The notes: generated from the letters alone by a model not told the origin. DNA of 64,000 nt from Kitasatospora mediocidica KCTC 9733 (GCF_000744225.1 NZ_JQLN01000007.1:1538381-1602380); one strand, 5' to 3'; numbered from the stretch's first letter, positions 1 to 10,170 are shown. Translations and numbers: made by a program.

Positions 1-50
1 CGCTGATGGCCAGTCAGATGACCGTGACGAGCGTCTCGAGCCCCGCCTGA
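1..50 (+). CDS. Possible 3' end of an upstream gene (partial)
   Basis: A reading frame open from the left edge ends at a TGA at 48-50. Only about 15 codons are visible, ending in the peptide SVSSPA, which is too little to recognise a family. It is reported because the codon pattern is GC-rich at third positions as expected for coding sequence here, and a small palindrome follows it at 73-88 that could end its transcript. It may equally be non-coding. Confidence 0.3.
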   Translation, partial: LMASQMTVTSVSSPA

Positions 51-72
51 CGGCTCGCCCGACCGGCACCGG

Positions 73-88
73 CCGCCCGGCCGGGCGG
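73..88. terminator. GC-rich palindrome between the edge gene and the LuxR gene
   Basis: CCGCCCGG followed directly by CCGGGCGG, a perfect 16-bp palindrome. It could act as a weak terminator for the gene leaving the left edge. No U-tract follows. Confidence 0.3.
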
Positions 89-130
89 GGCCGCGGCACC
101 GGCCCCGTGGCGGATCCGCTTTTCGGACGG

Positions 131-136
131 TAGCCT
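131..136 (+). promoter_or_regulatory. -10 box TAGCCT for a leaderless LuxR-family gene
   Basis: TAGCCT (TANNNT type) ends 6 nt before the ATG at 143 and there is no Shine-Dalgarno sequence in between, the usual layout of leaderless actinobacterial genes. No convincing -35 box is seen. Confidence 0.45.
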
Positions 137-142
137 CCGGCC

Positions 143-3130
143 ATGCTCATCACTTCGCCGGTGCTGGTCGGGCGCGACGATGAGCTCGCGCACCTCGACG
201 CGGGCCTGGCCGCGGCCCGGCGGGGCGAGGGCCGGGCGGTCTTCCTGCTCGGCGACGCGGGCATCGGCAAGTCACGGCTGGCCTCCGCCTGCGCCTTCCG
301 GGCCTTCGCCGACGGCATGGCGGTGCTGCGCGGTCGCGGCAGCACCACCGGCGCCACCATGCCGTTCCGCCCGGTCGCCGAGGCCCTGCTCTCGCTCTTC
401 CGGATCGGCGGGCTGCCGCAGGATCCCGAACTCATGGCCTACCGGCCCGCGTTGGCCGAGCTGGTGCCCGAGTGGCGGAGCAGCTCGCCGACCACCGCCG
501 GGGCCTCGGTACTGGAGACGGCCGAGGCCGTCCTGCGGCTGCTGGCGGCGGTCGGGCATGATCTGACGTCCCGCCAGGAGCCGGGCTGTCTGCTGGTCAT
601 CGAGGACCTGCACGACGCCGACGCCGAGACCCTCGCCGTCATCGAGTACCTGGTCGACAACCTCGCCGGCCTGCCGGTCTTCCTCCTGGTCACGCTACGC
701 GCGGAGAGCGGGCCGGCCGGCGACCTGGCCCGCTCGGCCGGCCGGCGCCGCTCGGCCACCCCGGTCGAGTTGCGGCCGCTGGGAGCGGACGAGGTGCGGG
801 TGCTGGCCGAATCCTGCCTGGGCGCGCAGGACGGGCAGCTCCCCCGCGAGGTGACCGACAAGCTCGTCAAGGACTCCGAGGGCAACCCGTTCGTCGTCGA
901 GGAACTGCTCAGCGGGATGGTCAGCGCGGACGTGCTGCGCGGCGACGCCGACGGCTGGCGGGTCTGCGGGGACCTCGCCATCGACGTACCGACCACCGTG
1001 GTGCACAGCGTCGCCCAGCGGACCGCCCGGCTCGACCCGGCCGACCGCGACTTCCTGCACGTCGCGGCGGTCCTGGGACGCCGCTTCGCACTGCCCGTCC
1101 TGCAACTGGTCACCGGGCTGGACGACCGCAGCCTGCTGGTCCACCTGCGGGCCGGCATCGACGCCCAACTCATATCGCCCAGCGGCCCGGTGGCCGACTA
1201 CTACGAGTTCCGGCACGCGCTGACCACCGAGGCGCTGTTGGCCGGGCTGCTGCCGATGGAACGCGCCGCGATCGCCCAGCGGGCGGCGGACGCGATCGAG
1301 CGGGCCCACCCCGGACTGCCCGGCGACTGGTGCCAGCGGGTCGCGGTGCTGCGGCTGGCCGCCGGGGACGCCCGGGCGGCCGGGCTGCTCTTCGCCGAGG
1401 CCGGACGGGCCGCGCTGGACGGCGGTGCGGTCGCCTCCGCCGTCGCCCTGCTGGAGCGCGCCCACGAGCTGATGGCCGGCTCGCAGGCCACCGCGGGGGC
1501 CGCCTCGGTGCTGGAGCGGCTGGTCTACACGCTGGTCGAGACCGGGCAGCTGGACCGGGCGCTGGCCCTGGCCGACACGCTCCCGCTGACCGGTCCCGGC
1601 GCGCTGGACGACGCCCGCTCCGCGGCCCTGCACACCCGGCTGGCCTGGGCCGCGGTGACCGCCCTGCGGCTGGAGGAGGCGGCGGCCCGGGTGAGTTACG
1701 TCCGCGGCCTGCTCGGCCGGTTCGACAGCGCGTCGCACACCCCGGCGATCGACGTGGTCGAAGCGCATCTGGTCCTGGTGCCGCGGCCGGCCGGCAGCCT
1801 GGGCCCGGACGGCGCCCCCGGCCCGGACGGCGGCGACCGCACCGAGCAGGCCGAACGGCTCGCGCGCCGCGCCGCCGAAGCCGCCGAGGCCGCCGACCTC
1901 CCCGAAGTCGCCTGTCAGGCCTTGCAGTTGCTGGCCCTGCTGGAGCGCCGGCACGGATTCGACCGGGCCGACGCCCAGCTGGAGCGGATCCTCGAACTGG
2001 CCGGCCGCCACCAGCTGACCACCTGGCAGGTGGACGCGCTGCTGCGGCTGGGCGCCAACGAGTTCATGCGCAGCGGCTCCTCCACCCAGCTGGAGCGGGC
2101 GCACCGCGCGGCCCTGGGGCTGGGTGCGCTGGCGCTGATGCACAGCGCGGAGGCCACGATGGCCATGCAGGCCGTGCTGCGCGGCTCCTACCCGGCGGCC
2201 CGGGAGCTCACCGACCGCTGTGTGGCGGCCACCGCCCGGCTGCGCAACGTCGACAACCACCAGTTCGTCCTGCTCACCCGGGCCGCGCTGGCGGCGCACC
2301 AGGGCCGGCGCCGCGAGATGGAGCAGGAGCTGACCGAGTTCCACCGTTGGGACGGCGACCGCTCGCTGCAACTGCCGCTGGCCTTCGGCACCTGCCGGGC
2401 GATCTGCGCCGTCCTGGAGGAGGACCGCGAGCGCTCGCTCGCCGAGCTGGACAACGCGCTCGCCTGGGAGCAGGAGCACCCGACCGTCTTCTACCTGAAC
2501 GGGAGCTACGGGCTGCGCCCGCTGCTGCGCGCGATCGAGGGCCGGGCCGATCCGGCCGAGCACGCGCGGATCGCCGCGGAGCCGGCCGCCGGGCTGCTCT
2601 GGAACCGGCAGTTCGAACGGCTGGCGTTCGCGGTGCACGAGGGCCGGGCCGGGCGGGCCGACCAGGCGCTGCGGGCCGTCCAAGAGGCCCGCGAGGCCGC
2701 CGAACCGTTCCTGATGGCCCGAAACCTGGGCCTGCGGCTGGTGGCCGAGGCCGCCCTCGCCGACGACTGGGGTGACCCCGTCCCGTGGCTGCGCACCGCC
2801 GAGGAGTACTTCCACGGCGCCGCCGTCCCGGCCGTCGCCAGCGCCTGCCGGGACCTGCTGCGCCGGGCCGGGGCGAGTGTGCCGCAACGCCGCAGCGGAT
2901 CCGACGGGGTCCCGGCCGGGCTGCGCCGACAGGGCCTGACCGTGCGGGAGTACGAGGTGTTCCTGCTCCTCGCCTCCCGGCTGGGCAACCAGGAGATCGC
3001 CGGCTGCCTGTACATCTCGCCGCGCACGGTGGAGAAGCACGTGGCGAGCCTGCTGGCGAAGACCGGCCGGGCCAACCGCGCCGCCCTGTACGACTACGCG
3101 GTCGAGGCGACCGCCGGGCAGGAGCGCTGA
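143..3130 (+). CDS. LAL-type LuxR family transcriptional regulator with AAA ATPase domain
   Basis: A 995-residue regulator of the large ATP-binding LuxR class. The N-terminus has an AAA_16/STAND-type ATPase: Walker A GDAGIGKSR at about 37-45 and a Walker B-like LLVIEDLHDAD near 149-159. The middle is a long helical, TPR-like region typical of the effector-sensing part. The last ~65 residues are a LuxR helix-turn-helix (LTVREYEVFLLL, NQEIAGCLYISPRTVEKHV). Family members switch on nearby degradative or biosynthetic genes in response to an unknown ligand with ATP hydrolysis; the neighbour valS gives no hint of the target. The start is supported by a leaderless promoter box immediately upstream. 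Convergent with valS across a shared hairpin. Confidence 0.9.
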   Translation: MLITSPVLVGRDDELAHLDAGLAAARRGEGRAVFLLGDAGIGKSRLASACAFRAFADGMAVLRGRGSTTGATMPFRPVAEALLSLFRIGGLPQDPELMAYRPALAELVPEWRSSSPTTAGASVLETAEAVLRLLAAVGHDLTSRQEPGCLLVIEDLHDADAETLAVIEYLVDNLAGLPVFLLVTLRAESGPAGDLARSAGRRRSATPVELRPLGADEVRVLAESCLGAQDGQLPREVTDKLVKDSEGNPFVVEELLSGMVSADVLRGDADGWRVCGDLAIDVPTTVVHSVAQRTARLDPADRDFLHVAAVLGRRFALPVLQLVTGLDDRSLLVHLRAGIDAQLISPSGPVADYYEFRHALTTEALLAGLLPMERAAIAQRAADAIERAHPGLPGDWCQRVAVLRLAAGDARAAGLLFAEAGRAALDGGAVASAVALLERAHELMAGSQATAGAASVLERLVYTLVETGQLDRALALADTLPLTGPGALDDARSAALHTRLAWAAVTALRLEEAAARVSYVRGLLGRFDSASHTPAIDVVEAHLVLVPRPAGSLGPDGAPGPDGGDRTEQAERLARRAAEAAEAADLPEVACQALQLLALLERRHGFDRADAQLERILELAGRHQLTTWQVDALLRLGANEFMRSGSSTQLERAHRAALGLGALALMHSAEATMAMQAVLRGSYPAARELTDRCVAATARLRNVDNHQFVLLTRAALAAHQGRRREMEQELTEFHRWDGDRSLQLPLAFGTCRAICAVLEEDRERSLAELDNALAWEQEHPTVFYLNGSYGLRPLLRAIEGRADPAEHARIAAEPAAGLLWNRQFERLAFAVHEGRAGRADQALRAVQEAREAAEPFLMARNLGLRLVAEAALADDWGDPVPWLRTAEEYFHGAAVPAVASACRDLLRRAGASVPQRRSGSDGVPAGLRRQGLTVREYEVFLLLASRLGNQEIAGCLYISPRTVEKHVASLLAKTGRANRAALYDYAVEATAGQER

Positions 3131-3134
3131 GAAG

Positions 3135-3168
3135 CGTCGGGCCCCGGGCGACTGCCCGGGGCCCGACG
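3135..3168. terminator. Bidirectional terminator hairpin
   Basis: Perfect 15-bp stem (3135-3149 with 3154-3168) and a GACT loop between the stop codons of the convergent LuxR gene and valS. Confidence 0.85.
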
Positions 3169-3193
3169 GTCGTGCTCAACCCTGCGGTGCTGC

Positions 3194-5836
3194 TCAGCCC
3201 TGCGGCAGCGCGGCCAGCTGGGCGGTGATCCGCTCGATGTCGGCCTCGGCGGCGCTCTGGCGGGCGCGGATCTTCACGACCACGTCCTCCGGGGCCTTCG
3301 CCAGGAAGCCCTCGTTACCGAGCTTGGCGGCCGTCTGCGTCTTCTCCTTCTCGGCGGCCGCGAGGTCCTTCTGCAGGCGCTTGCGCTCGGCCGGGACGTC
3401 GATGGTGCCGGACAGGTCGAGCGAGACCGTGACGCCGCCCACCGGGAGCGAGGCGGTCGCCGTGAAGCCGTCCTCGGCGGCGGACAGCCGCGCCAGCGAG
3501 CGGATCGCGTCCTCGTGGGCGACCAGCACCGTGCCGGCCAGCTCCAGGGCCGCGGGGACCTTCTGGCTCGGGCTGAGGCCCTGGTCGGTGCGGAACCGAC
3601 GGACCTCGGTGACCACCTGCTGGAGGGTGGCGATCTCCGCCTCGGCGGCCGCGTCCCGGCGGGACGGGTCGGCGACCGGCCAGTCGGCGATCACCACGGA
3701 CTCGGCGCCGGTGAGCGTGGTCCAGAGCGTCTCGGTGACGAACGGCATCACCGGGTGCAGCAGGCGCAGCGTCAGGTCCAGCACCTCGCCCAGCACCCGG
3801 CGCGAGGCGTCGGCCGACGCGCCGCCCTTGCCCAGGGTGGTCTTGGAGAGCTCGACGTACCAGTCGAAGACCTCGTCCCACGCGAAGTGGTAGAGGGCGT
3901 CGGAGAGCTTGGCGAACTGGTAGTCGTCGTAGAGCGCGTCGACCTCGGCGATGGTGGCGTTGAGCCGGCTGAGGATCCAGCGGTCCGCGGCGGTCAGCTC
4001 CTCGGGGGCCGGCAGCGGGCCCTGGACGGTGGCGCCGTTCATCAGCGCGAAGCGGGTGGCGTTCCAGATCTTGTTGCAGAACTTGCCCGCGCCCTGGACC
4101 CAGTCCTCACCGATCGGCACGTCCGCGCCGGGGTTGGCACCGCGGGCCAGCGTGAAGCGCACCGCGTCGGCACCGTAGGCGTCCATCCAGTCCAGCGGAT
4201 CGACGGCGGTGCCCGAGGACTTGGACATCTTCTTGCCGAACTGGTCGCGGACCAGGCCGGTCAGCGCGATGGTGTGGAACGGCGCCTGACCGTCCATCGC
4301 GTACAGGCCGAACATCATCATCCGGGCGACCCAGAAGAAGATGATGTCGTGGCCGGTCAGCAGCACGTCGGTGGGGTAGAACTTCTCCAGCTCCGGGGTG
4401 CGCTCGGGCCAGCCCAGCGTGGAGAACGGCCACAGGCCGCTGGAGAACCAGGTGTCCAGCACGTCCGGGTCCTGGTGCCAGCCCTCGCCGGCCGGCGGCT
4501 GCTCGTCGGGGCCGACGCAGACGACCTCGCCGTCCGGGCCGTACCAGACCGGGATCCGGTGGCCCCACCAGAGCTGGCGCGAGATGCACCAGTCGTGCAT
4601 GTTGTCGACCCAGCTGAAGTAGCGGCCCTCCAGCTCCTTCGGGTGGATCTGCACCCGGCCGTCGCGGACCGCGTCGCCCGCCTTCTGGGCCAGCGGCGCG
4701 ACGTTCACCCACCACTGCAGCGAGAGCCGGGGCTCGACGATGGTGTGGCAGCGCGAGCAGTGGCCCACCGCGTGCATGTACGGGCGCTTCTCGTCGACGA
4801 TCCGGCCCTGCTCGCGCAGCGCCCCGACGACGGCCGCGCGGGCGTCGTGCCGGTCCAGGCCGAGGAACGGGCCGTGCACGGTGATCGTGCCGCGCTCGTC
4901 CATCACCGTCAGGTTGGGCAGGCCGTGGCGCTGGCCGATGGCGAAGTCGTTCGGGTCGTGAGCGGGCGTCACCTTGACCGCGCCGGTGCCGAACTCCGGG
5001 TCCACGTGGGTGTCGGCGACCACCGGGATGCGGCGGTCCGTCAGCGGCAGCGCGATGGTGCGGCCGACCAGGTGGGCGTAGCGCTCGTCGTCCGGGTGGA
5101 CGGCCACGGCGGTGTCGCCGAGCAGCGTCTCGGCCCGGGTGGTGGCCACCACGATCGACTCGTCGCCGTCGCCATAACGGATCGAGACCAGCTCGCCGGC
5201 CTCGTCCTCGTGCTCGACCTCGATGTCCGAGAGCGCGGTGAGGCAGCGCGGGCACCAGTTGATGATGCGCTCGGCGCGGTAGATCAGACCGTCGTCGAAG
5301 AGCTTCTTGAAGATGGTCTGGACGGCCTGCGAGAGGCCCTCGTCCATGGTGAAGCGCTCGCGCGACCAGTCGACACCGTCGCCGAGCCGGCGCATCTGGC
5401 CGAGGATCTGGCCGCCGTAGTTCTCCTTCCACTCCCAGACCTTCTCGACGAAGGCCTCGCGGCCCAGGTCGTGGCGGGAGAGGCCGGACTCGGCCAGCTG
5501 CTGCTCCACCCGGTTCTGGGTGGCGATGCCGGCGTGGTCCATGCCGGGCAGCCAGAGCGCCTCGAAGCCCTGCATCCGCTTACGGCGCGTCAGGGCGTCC
5601 ATCAGGGTGTGCTGGAAGGCGTGGCCCAGGTGCAGGGCACCGGTCACGTTCGGCGGCGGGATGACGATCGTGTACGCGGGCTTGTCGCTCTTCGCGTCGG
5701 CGGTGAAGTAACCGCGCTCCACCCAGCGCTCGTACAGCTCGCCCTCTACCTCCGCCGGGGCGTAGGCGGTGGGAAGGGCTGCCACGTTGTCCCCGGACGC
5801 GTGGTCGGTGGGGCGCTGGTTCGTCTTGTCGGTCAC
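3194..5836 (-). CDS. valS: Valyl-tRNA synthetase
   Basis: 880-residue class I aminoacyl-tRNA synthetase charging tRNA-Val in the cytoplasm. The HIGH signature is present as HLGH inside PPNVTGALHLGHAF (about 60-73) and the KMSKS loop as KKMSKSSG near 534. The CP1 editing region contains the ATTRAETLLGDTAVAV motif, and the last ~80 residues form the coiled-coil arm expected of ValRS (RKRLQKDLAAAEKEK). The GTG start has no ribosome binding site but lies 7 nt after a TAAACT box, so the mRNA is probably leaderless. Position two genes from clpX fits the conserved streptomycete order. Confidence 0.97.
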   Translation of the reverse strand: MTDKTNQRPTDHASGDNVAALPTAYAPAEVEGELYERWVERGYFTADAKSDKPAYTIVIPPPNVTGALHLGHAFQHTLMDALTRRKRMQGFEALWLPGMDHAGIATQNRVEQQLAESGLSRHDLGREAFVEKVWEWKENYGGQILGQMRRLGDGVDWSRERFTMDEGLSQAVQTIFKKLFDDGLIYRAERIINWCPRCLTALSDIEVEHEDEAGELVSIRYGDGDESIVVATTRAETLLGDTAVAVHPDDERYAHLVGRTIALPLTDRRIPVVADTHVDPEFGTGAVKVTPAHDPNDFAIGQRHGLPNLTVMDERGTITVHGPFLGLDRHDARAAVVGALREQGRIVDEKRPYMHAVGHCSRCHTIVEPRLSLQWWVNVAPLAQKAGDAVRDGRVQIHPKELEGRYFSWVDNMHDWCISRQLWWGHRIPVWYGPDGEVVCVGPDEQPPAGEGWHQDPDVLDTWFSSGLWPFSTLGWPERTPELEKFYPTDVLLTGHDIIFFWVARMMMFGLYAMDGQAPFHTIALTGLVRDQFGKKMSKSSGTAVDPLDWMDAYGADAVRFTLARGANPGADVPIGEDWVQGAGKFCNKIWNATRFALMNGATVQGPLPAPEELTAADRWILSRLNATIAEVDALYDDYQFAKLSDALYHFAWDEVFDWYVELSKTTLGKGGASADASRRVLGEVLDLTLRLLHPVMPFVTETLWTTLTGAESVVIADWPVADPSRRDAAAEAEIATLQQVVTEVRRFRTDQGLSPSQKVPAALELAGTVLVAHEDAIRSLARLSAAEDGFTATASLPVGGVTVSLDLSGTIDVPAERKRLQKDLAAAEKEKTQTAAKLGNEGFLAKAPEDVVVKIRARQSAAEADIERITAQLAALPQG

Positions 5837-5843
5837 GGCACAC

Positions 5844-5849
5844 AGTTTA
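5844..5849 (-). promoter_or_regulatory. -10 box TAAACT of leaderless valS
   Basis: On the minus strand TAAACT is followed by 7 nt and the GTG of valS. This TANNNT plus short spacer arrangement indicates transcription starting at or near the start codon. No T-box-like leader is possible in the remaining space. Confidence 0.55.
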
Positions 5850-6017
5850 CGTAACCGGGGACGGCTCTCTTCTCCATTTGTCCCCGCGGCCTCCCCCGAA
5901 CCGCTCAGGACAGCCGTCCGGGCCGTACGGTAGCGTGCCCGGTACTCGTGCGCAGGGGCGGACGGGCAAGGGCAGTCCAGTCACAGGCCGCACCACGCGG
6001 CGGGGGAGCAGCAGAGC

Positions 6018-6905
6018 ATGTACGGCCAGGGCCAACAGCCGCAGAATCCGCAGCAGTACCCGCCGCAGGGCCAGCCGCCCTACGGCCAGCCGCCGGCGCA
6101 GCCGCAGTACGGCGCTCCGCAGCCCCCGCAGTACGGGGCACCCCAGCAGGGCTACGGGCAGCCGACGTACGGGCAGCAGCCCCCGCCGCCGCAGTACGGC
6201 GCACCGCAGGCCGGCTACGGCCAGCCGCCCGCGCAGCCGCAGTACGGCGCTCCGCAGCAGCAGTTCGGCGGCTACCAGCCGGCAGCGCCCGCGCCGAAGG
6301 GCAAGGGCGGCCTGGTGGTCGGCCTGGTCATCGGCGCGCTGGTGCTGGGCGGCGGCGGTTTCGCGGCCTACAAGGTGCTCGGCGGCGGCAGCGGCAGCGC
6401 GACCGCGGGCAAGTACAAGATCGTCGCGCCGCAGTCGCTGTCCGGCGGCTACGTGCAGAAGACGGCGCAGTCCAAGCCGCCGACCTCCTCGGACAAGATC
6501 AACGGGTTCGACTCGATCGACGGCAGCCTCTCGGCGAACTACAACAAGGGCGGCGACGCGACCGACACGGTCAACCTCGGCGGTTCGTGGGGCACCATCA
6601 GCGACCCGAACGCGGTGCTGACCGCCATCAAGGCGAGCAGCACGAAGTCCGACGGTGCAAGCTGGACCAAGCCGCTGGCCACCGTCGACGCCAAGGACCC
6701 GCACGACGCGGGCGGCCTGATGGAGTGCGGGGAGCTCGGCGCCAGCGGGATCAGCGTCCCGGTCTGCATCTGGGCCAACCACTCGACCGCCGGGTCGGTG
6801 GACTTCGCCAAGGTCTCGCTCACCGGTGGCAGCAGCGCGATCTCGCTCGACCAGGCCGCGGCGCAGACCCGCGCCATCCGCGACGCCGCGGTGGTCGCCA
6901 AGTAG
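6018..6905 (+). CDS. Single-pass membrane protein with QYGAP-rich cytoplasmic tail
   Basis: 295 residues, not a recognised family. Residues 1-95 are low complexity, dominated by Q, P, Y and G with repeated QYGAP, YGQP and PQYG motifs. One hydrophobic helix follows (GLVVGLVIGALVLGGGG, about 100-116), then a soluble C-terminal domain of ~170 residues containing two cysteines (MECGEL, VPVCIW) that could form a disulfide. Topology with the repeat tail inside and the C-terminal domain outside is inferred from the positive residues (PKGKG) before the helix. A GGGGGAG ribosome binding site precedes the ATG. Many actinobacterial envelope proteins share this PYG-rich tail plus one helix layout. Function unknown. 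Confidence 0.85.
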   Translation: MYGQGQQPQNPQQYPPQGQPPYGQPPAQPQYGAPQPPQYGAPQQGYGQPTYGQQPPPPQYGAPQAGYGQPPAQPQYGAPQQQFGGYQPAAPAPKGKGGLVVGLVIGALVLGGGGFAAYKVLGGGSGSATAGKYKIVAPQSLSGGYVQKTAQSKPPTSSDKINGFDSIDGSLSANYNKGGDATDTVNLGGSWGTISDPNAVLTAIKASSTKSDGASWTKPLATVDAKDPHDAGGLMECGELGASGISVPVCIWANHSTAGSVDFAKVSLTGGSSAISLDQAAAQTRAIRDAAVVAK

Positions 6906-6912
6906 CAGCGCG

Positions 6913-6957
6913 ACGACGAAGGGGGCCCGCGCACTCGGCGCGGGCCCCCTTCGTCGT
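6913..6957. terminator. Bidirectional terminator, 20-bp perfect stem
   Basis: 6913-6932 pairs perfectly with 6938-6957 around a 5-nt loop, between the convergent QYGAP membrane protein and clpX. Confidence 0.9.
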
Positions 6958-6970
6958 ACTCGATCGCGGC

Positions 6971-8260
<1,290 letters not shown>

Positions 8261-8469
8261 GAGGTGCTTCCCCTTCGCCAGGGGCCCCGCGGGGGTCCGG
8301 GGCCTGGTGCTGTGGACCGGCGCCGCCAACTCGGCGGTTAGGTCTCGGTATCCGACGGTACTCTGCCGAGCCGGTGAATCCGCCGTCTTCGGCAGCTATG
8401 CCGTACGCCCTGGGCGAATTGATACCGAACAGATGCCGCCGAGTGGTGTGGCCGGGGCCGCGCAGTCGC

Positions 8470-8501
8470 GGGGCGGGGCGCACCGTGGTACGCCCCGCCC
8501 C
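8470..8501 (-). terminator. Terminator of the clpP1-clpP2 operon
   Basis: An 11-bp perfect GC stem (8470-8480 with 8491-8501) lies just after the clpP2 stop codon on the minus strand, within the 270-nt gap before clpX. The rest of that gap must hold the clpX promoter, which I cannot pinpoint. Confidence 0.7.
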
Positions 8502-8530
8502 GGTCCGGCCGGAACCGGTCGCAGTCGGTC

Positions 8531-9187
8531 TCAGCCGATGAGCGAGGTCTTGCGGGTGGAGACGATCTGGTCGATAAGGCCGTACTCCAGCGCCTCCTCG
8601 GCGGTGAGGATCTTGTCGCGCTCGATGTCGTCGCGGACCGTGGCGATGTCGCGGTTGGAGTGCTTGGAGAGCATCTCCTCCAGCTGCTCGCGCATCCGGA
8701 AGATCTCCTTGGCCTGGATCTCCAGGTCGGAGACCTGGCCGCGGCCGGTCTCGGTGTAGGGCTGGTGGATCAGGATCCGGGCGTTCGGCAGCGCCATCCG
8801 CTTGCCGGGGGTACCGGCCGCGAGCAGCACGGCGGCGGCCGAGGCGGCCTGGCCCATGCAGACCGTCTGGACGTCGGGCTTCACGAACTGCATGGTGTCG
8901 TAGATCGCGGTCAGCGCGGTGAAGGAGCCGCCGGGCGAGTTGATGTACATCTGGATCTCGCGGTCCGGGTCCATCGACTCCAGGCAGAGCAGCTGGGCCA
9001 TGATGTCGTTGGCCGAGACGTCGTCCACCTGCGAGCCGAGGAAGATGATGCGCTCCTCGAACAACTTGGCGTACGGGTCGTACTCACGGACACCCTGCGA
9101 GGTGCGCTCGACGAAGCGCGGGACGATGTAGCGACCCTCGGCACGGGCGCCGAGGTACTCGCCGCTGGGGCTGATGGGAAGGTTCAT
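8531..9187 (-). CDS. clpP2: ATP-dependent Clp protease proteolytic subunit ClpP2
   Basis: 218-residue serine peptidase subunit. The nucleophile serine sits in MGQAASAAA, the catalytic histidine in ILIHQP, and the handle region in EEMLSKHSNRD. FEERIIFLGSQVDD and YINSPGGSFTA are diagnostic family stretches. The N-terminus (MNLPISPSGEYLG) is longer than in ClpP1, as in the ClpP2 of streptomycetes. It lies 56 nt after clpP1 in the same operon and the two subunits are expected to form a mixed tetradecamer that docks to ClpX and ClpC. The gene named second follows the S. coelicolor/lividans order. Confidence 0.95.
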   Translation of the reverse strand: MNLPISPSGEYLGARAEGRYIVPRFVERTSQGVREYDPYAKLFEERIIFLGSQVDDVSANDIMAQLLCLESMDPDREIQMYINSPGGSFTALTAIYDTMQFVKPDVQTVCMGQAASAAAVLLAAGTPGKRMALPNARILIHQPYTETGRGQVSDLEIQAKEIFRMREQLEEMLSKHSNRDIATVRDDIERDKILTAEEALEYGLIDQIVSTRKTSLIG

Positions 9188-9243
9188 TGCGGTCTGTCCT
9201 CCGGATGCGTTCCGACGTGTCTGGGGATGCGGGGCGTGGGCGC

Positions 9244-9885
9244 TCAGGCTGCGCCGGTGCCGCCGCCGCCGGGGACGTCCGCGGCGCTGTGCATGATGTC
9301 GTCGATCAGGCCGTACTCCTTGGCCTGCTCGGCGCTGAACCAGCGGTCCCGGTCGGAGTCCTTGGTGACCTGCTCGAAGGTCTGGCCGGTGTGCTGCGCG
9401 ATGAGCTCGGACATCCGGCGCTTGGTGCGCAGCAGCTGCTCGGCCTGGATGCGGATGTCGGTGGCCGAGCCGCCGAGGCCGGCGGACGGCTGGTGCATCA
9501 GGATCTCGGCGTTCGGCAGCGCGAAGCGCTTGCCCGGGGTGCCGGCGGTGAGCAGGAACTGGCCCATCGAGGCCGCCATGCCCATCGCGATGGTGATCAC
9601 GTCGTTCTTGATGTACTGCATGGTGTCGTAGATCGCCATGCCGGCGGTGATGGAGCCGCCAGGGGAGTTGATGTAGAGGTAGATGTCGCGCTCGGGCTCT
9701 GCGGCCAGGAGCAGCAGCTGCGCGGTGATCTTGTTGGCGATGTCGTCGTCGACCTGCTGGCCGAGGAAGATGATCCGCTCGTTGAGCAGCCGGTTGTAGA
9801 CCTGGTCGCCCAGGCCGCCGAGCACGTCACCACCGGCGGCGCGCGGCGTCATCAGGCCAGGCATCTGCATCTGCGGGAACGTCAC
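9244..9885 (-). CDS. clpP1: ATP-dependent Clp protease proteolytic subunit ClpP1
   Basis: 213-residue ClpP subunit, first gene of the clpP1P2 operon. Catalytic serine in MGMAASMGQ, histidine in ILMHQP; the C-terminal tail is Gly-rich (PGGGGTGAA). LGDQVYNRLLNERIIFLGQ marks the start of the folded core. The assigned GTG start gives a 25-residue leader; two in-frame ATGs five and seven codons later are alternatives. A ClgR-like box 185 bp upstream suggests control by the protease-gene activator ClgR. In S. lividans ClpP1 loss affects differentiation; that role here is by analogy. Confidence 0.95.
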   Translation of the reverse strand: MTFPQMQMPGLMTPRAAGGDVLGGLGDQVYNRLLNERIIFLGQQVDDDIANKITAQLLLLAAEPERDIYLYINSPGGSITAGMAIYDTMQYIKNDVITIAMGMAASMGQFLLTAGTPGKRFALPNAEILMHQPSAGLGGSATDIRIQAEQLLRTKRRMSELIAQHTGQTFEQVTKDSDRDRWFSAEQAKEYGLIDDIMHSAADVPGGGGTGAA

Positions 9886-10007
9886 TTAGCCACCTGCTCA
9901 GTCGATTCGGACGGTCCGTCTTGTTCGACCGTCACTACGTCATGTACGGGGACCGGGGCGGGCATCCCGGGCGCGGGGCCGCGTCGGGCCGCCCTGCCCG
10001 CGCTGTT

Positions 10008-10021
10008 GAAAGCTTGCTTTC
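10008..10021. promoter_or_regulatory. Inverted repeat in clpP1 upstream region
   Basis: GAAAGC TT GCTTTC, a perfect 6-2-6 palindrome 123-136 bp before the clpP1 start. It may be an operator or part of the core promoter; no regulator is identified. Confidence 0.35.
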
Positions 10022-10069
10022 GTTGACCCTAACGCGCAGGCAGGGCGCCACCATCCCCCACGCAGAACT

Positions 10070-10083
10070 GTTCGCTGTGAGCG
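10070..10083. promoter_or_regulatory. ClgR-like box upstream of clpP1-clpP2
   Basis: GTTCGCTGTGAGCG matches the streptomycete ClgR recognition pattern GTTCGC-N5-GCG at every fixed position. It sits between the tig terminator and clpP1, about 185 bp before the clpP1 start, where the activator would act on the clpP1P2 promoter. Confidence 0.6.
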
Positions 10084-10113
10084 CAGGTGCCCACCGGGTC
10101 GGGAGAGCACGCA

Positions 10114-10144
10114 GGGCCCGGACGCCGCAACGGCGTCCGGGCCC
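10114..10144 (-). terminator. tig terminator
   Basis: 14-bp perfect stem (10114-10127 with 10131-10144) with a CAA loop, just past the tig stop codon. Confidence 0.85.
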
Positions 10145-10170
10145 CGAGGGGTGTGCTAACCGCAGGCTGC

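Noticed and set aside
695..3040. 781-codon minus-strand frame inside the LuxR regulator
   Set aside because: Composition typical of a GC-rich shadow; the + strand gene has full ATPase and LuxR domains.
3515..5854. Long + strand open frame opposite valS
   Set aside because: Antisense shadow of valS; no ribosome binding site or family resemblance.
5850..6000. T-box or other leader riboswitch before valS
   Set aside because: valS appears leaderless with a -10 box 7 nt before its start codon, leaving no room for a leader.
8261..8329. 23-codon N-terminal extension of clpX
   Set aside because: The GTG at 8260 begins the conserved ClpX N-terminus and has its own ribosome binding site.
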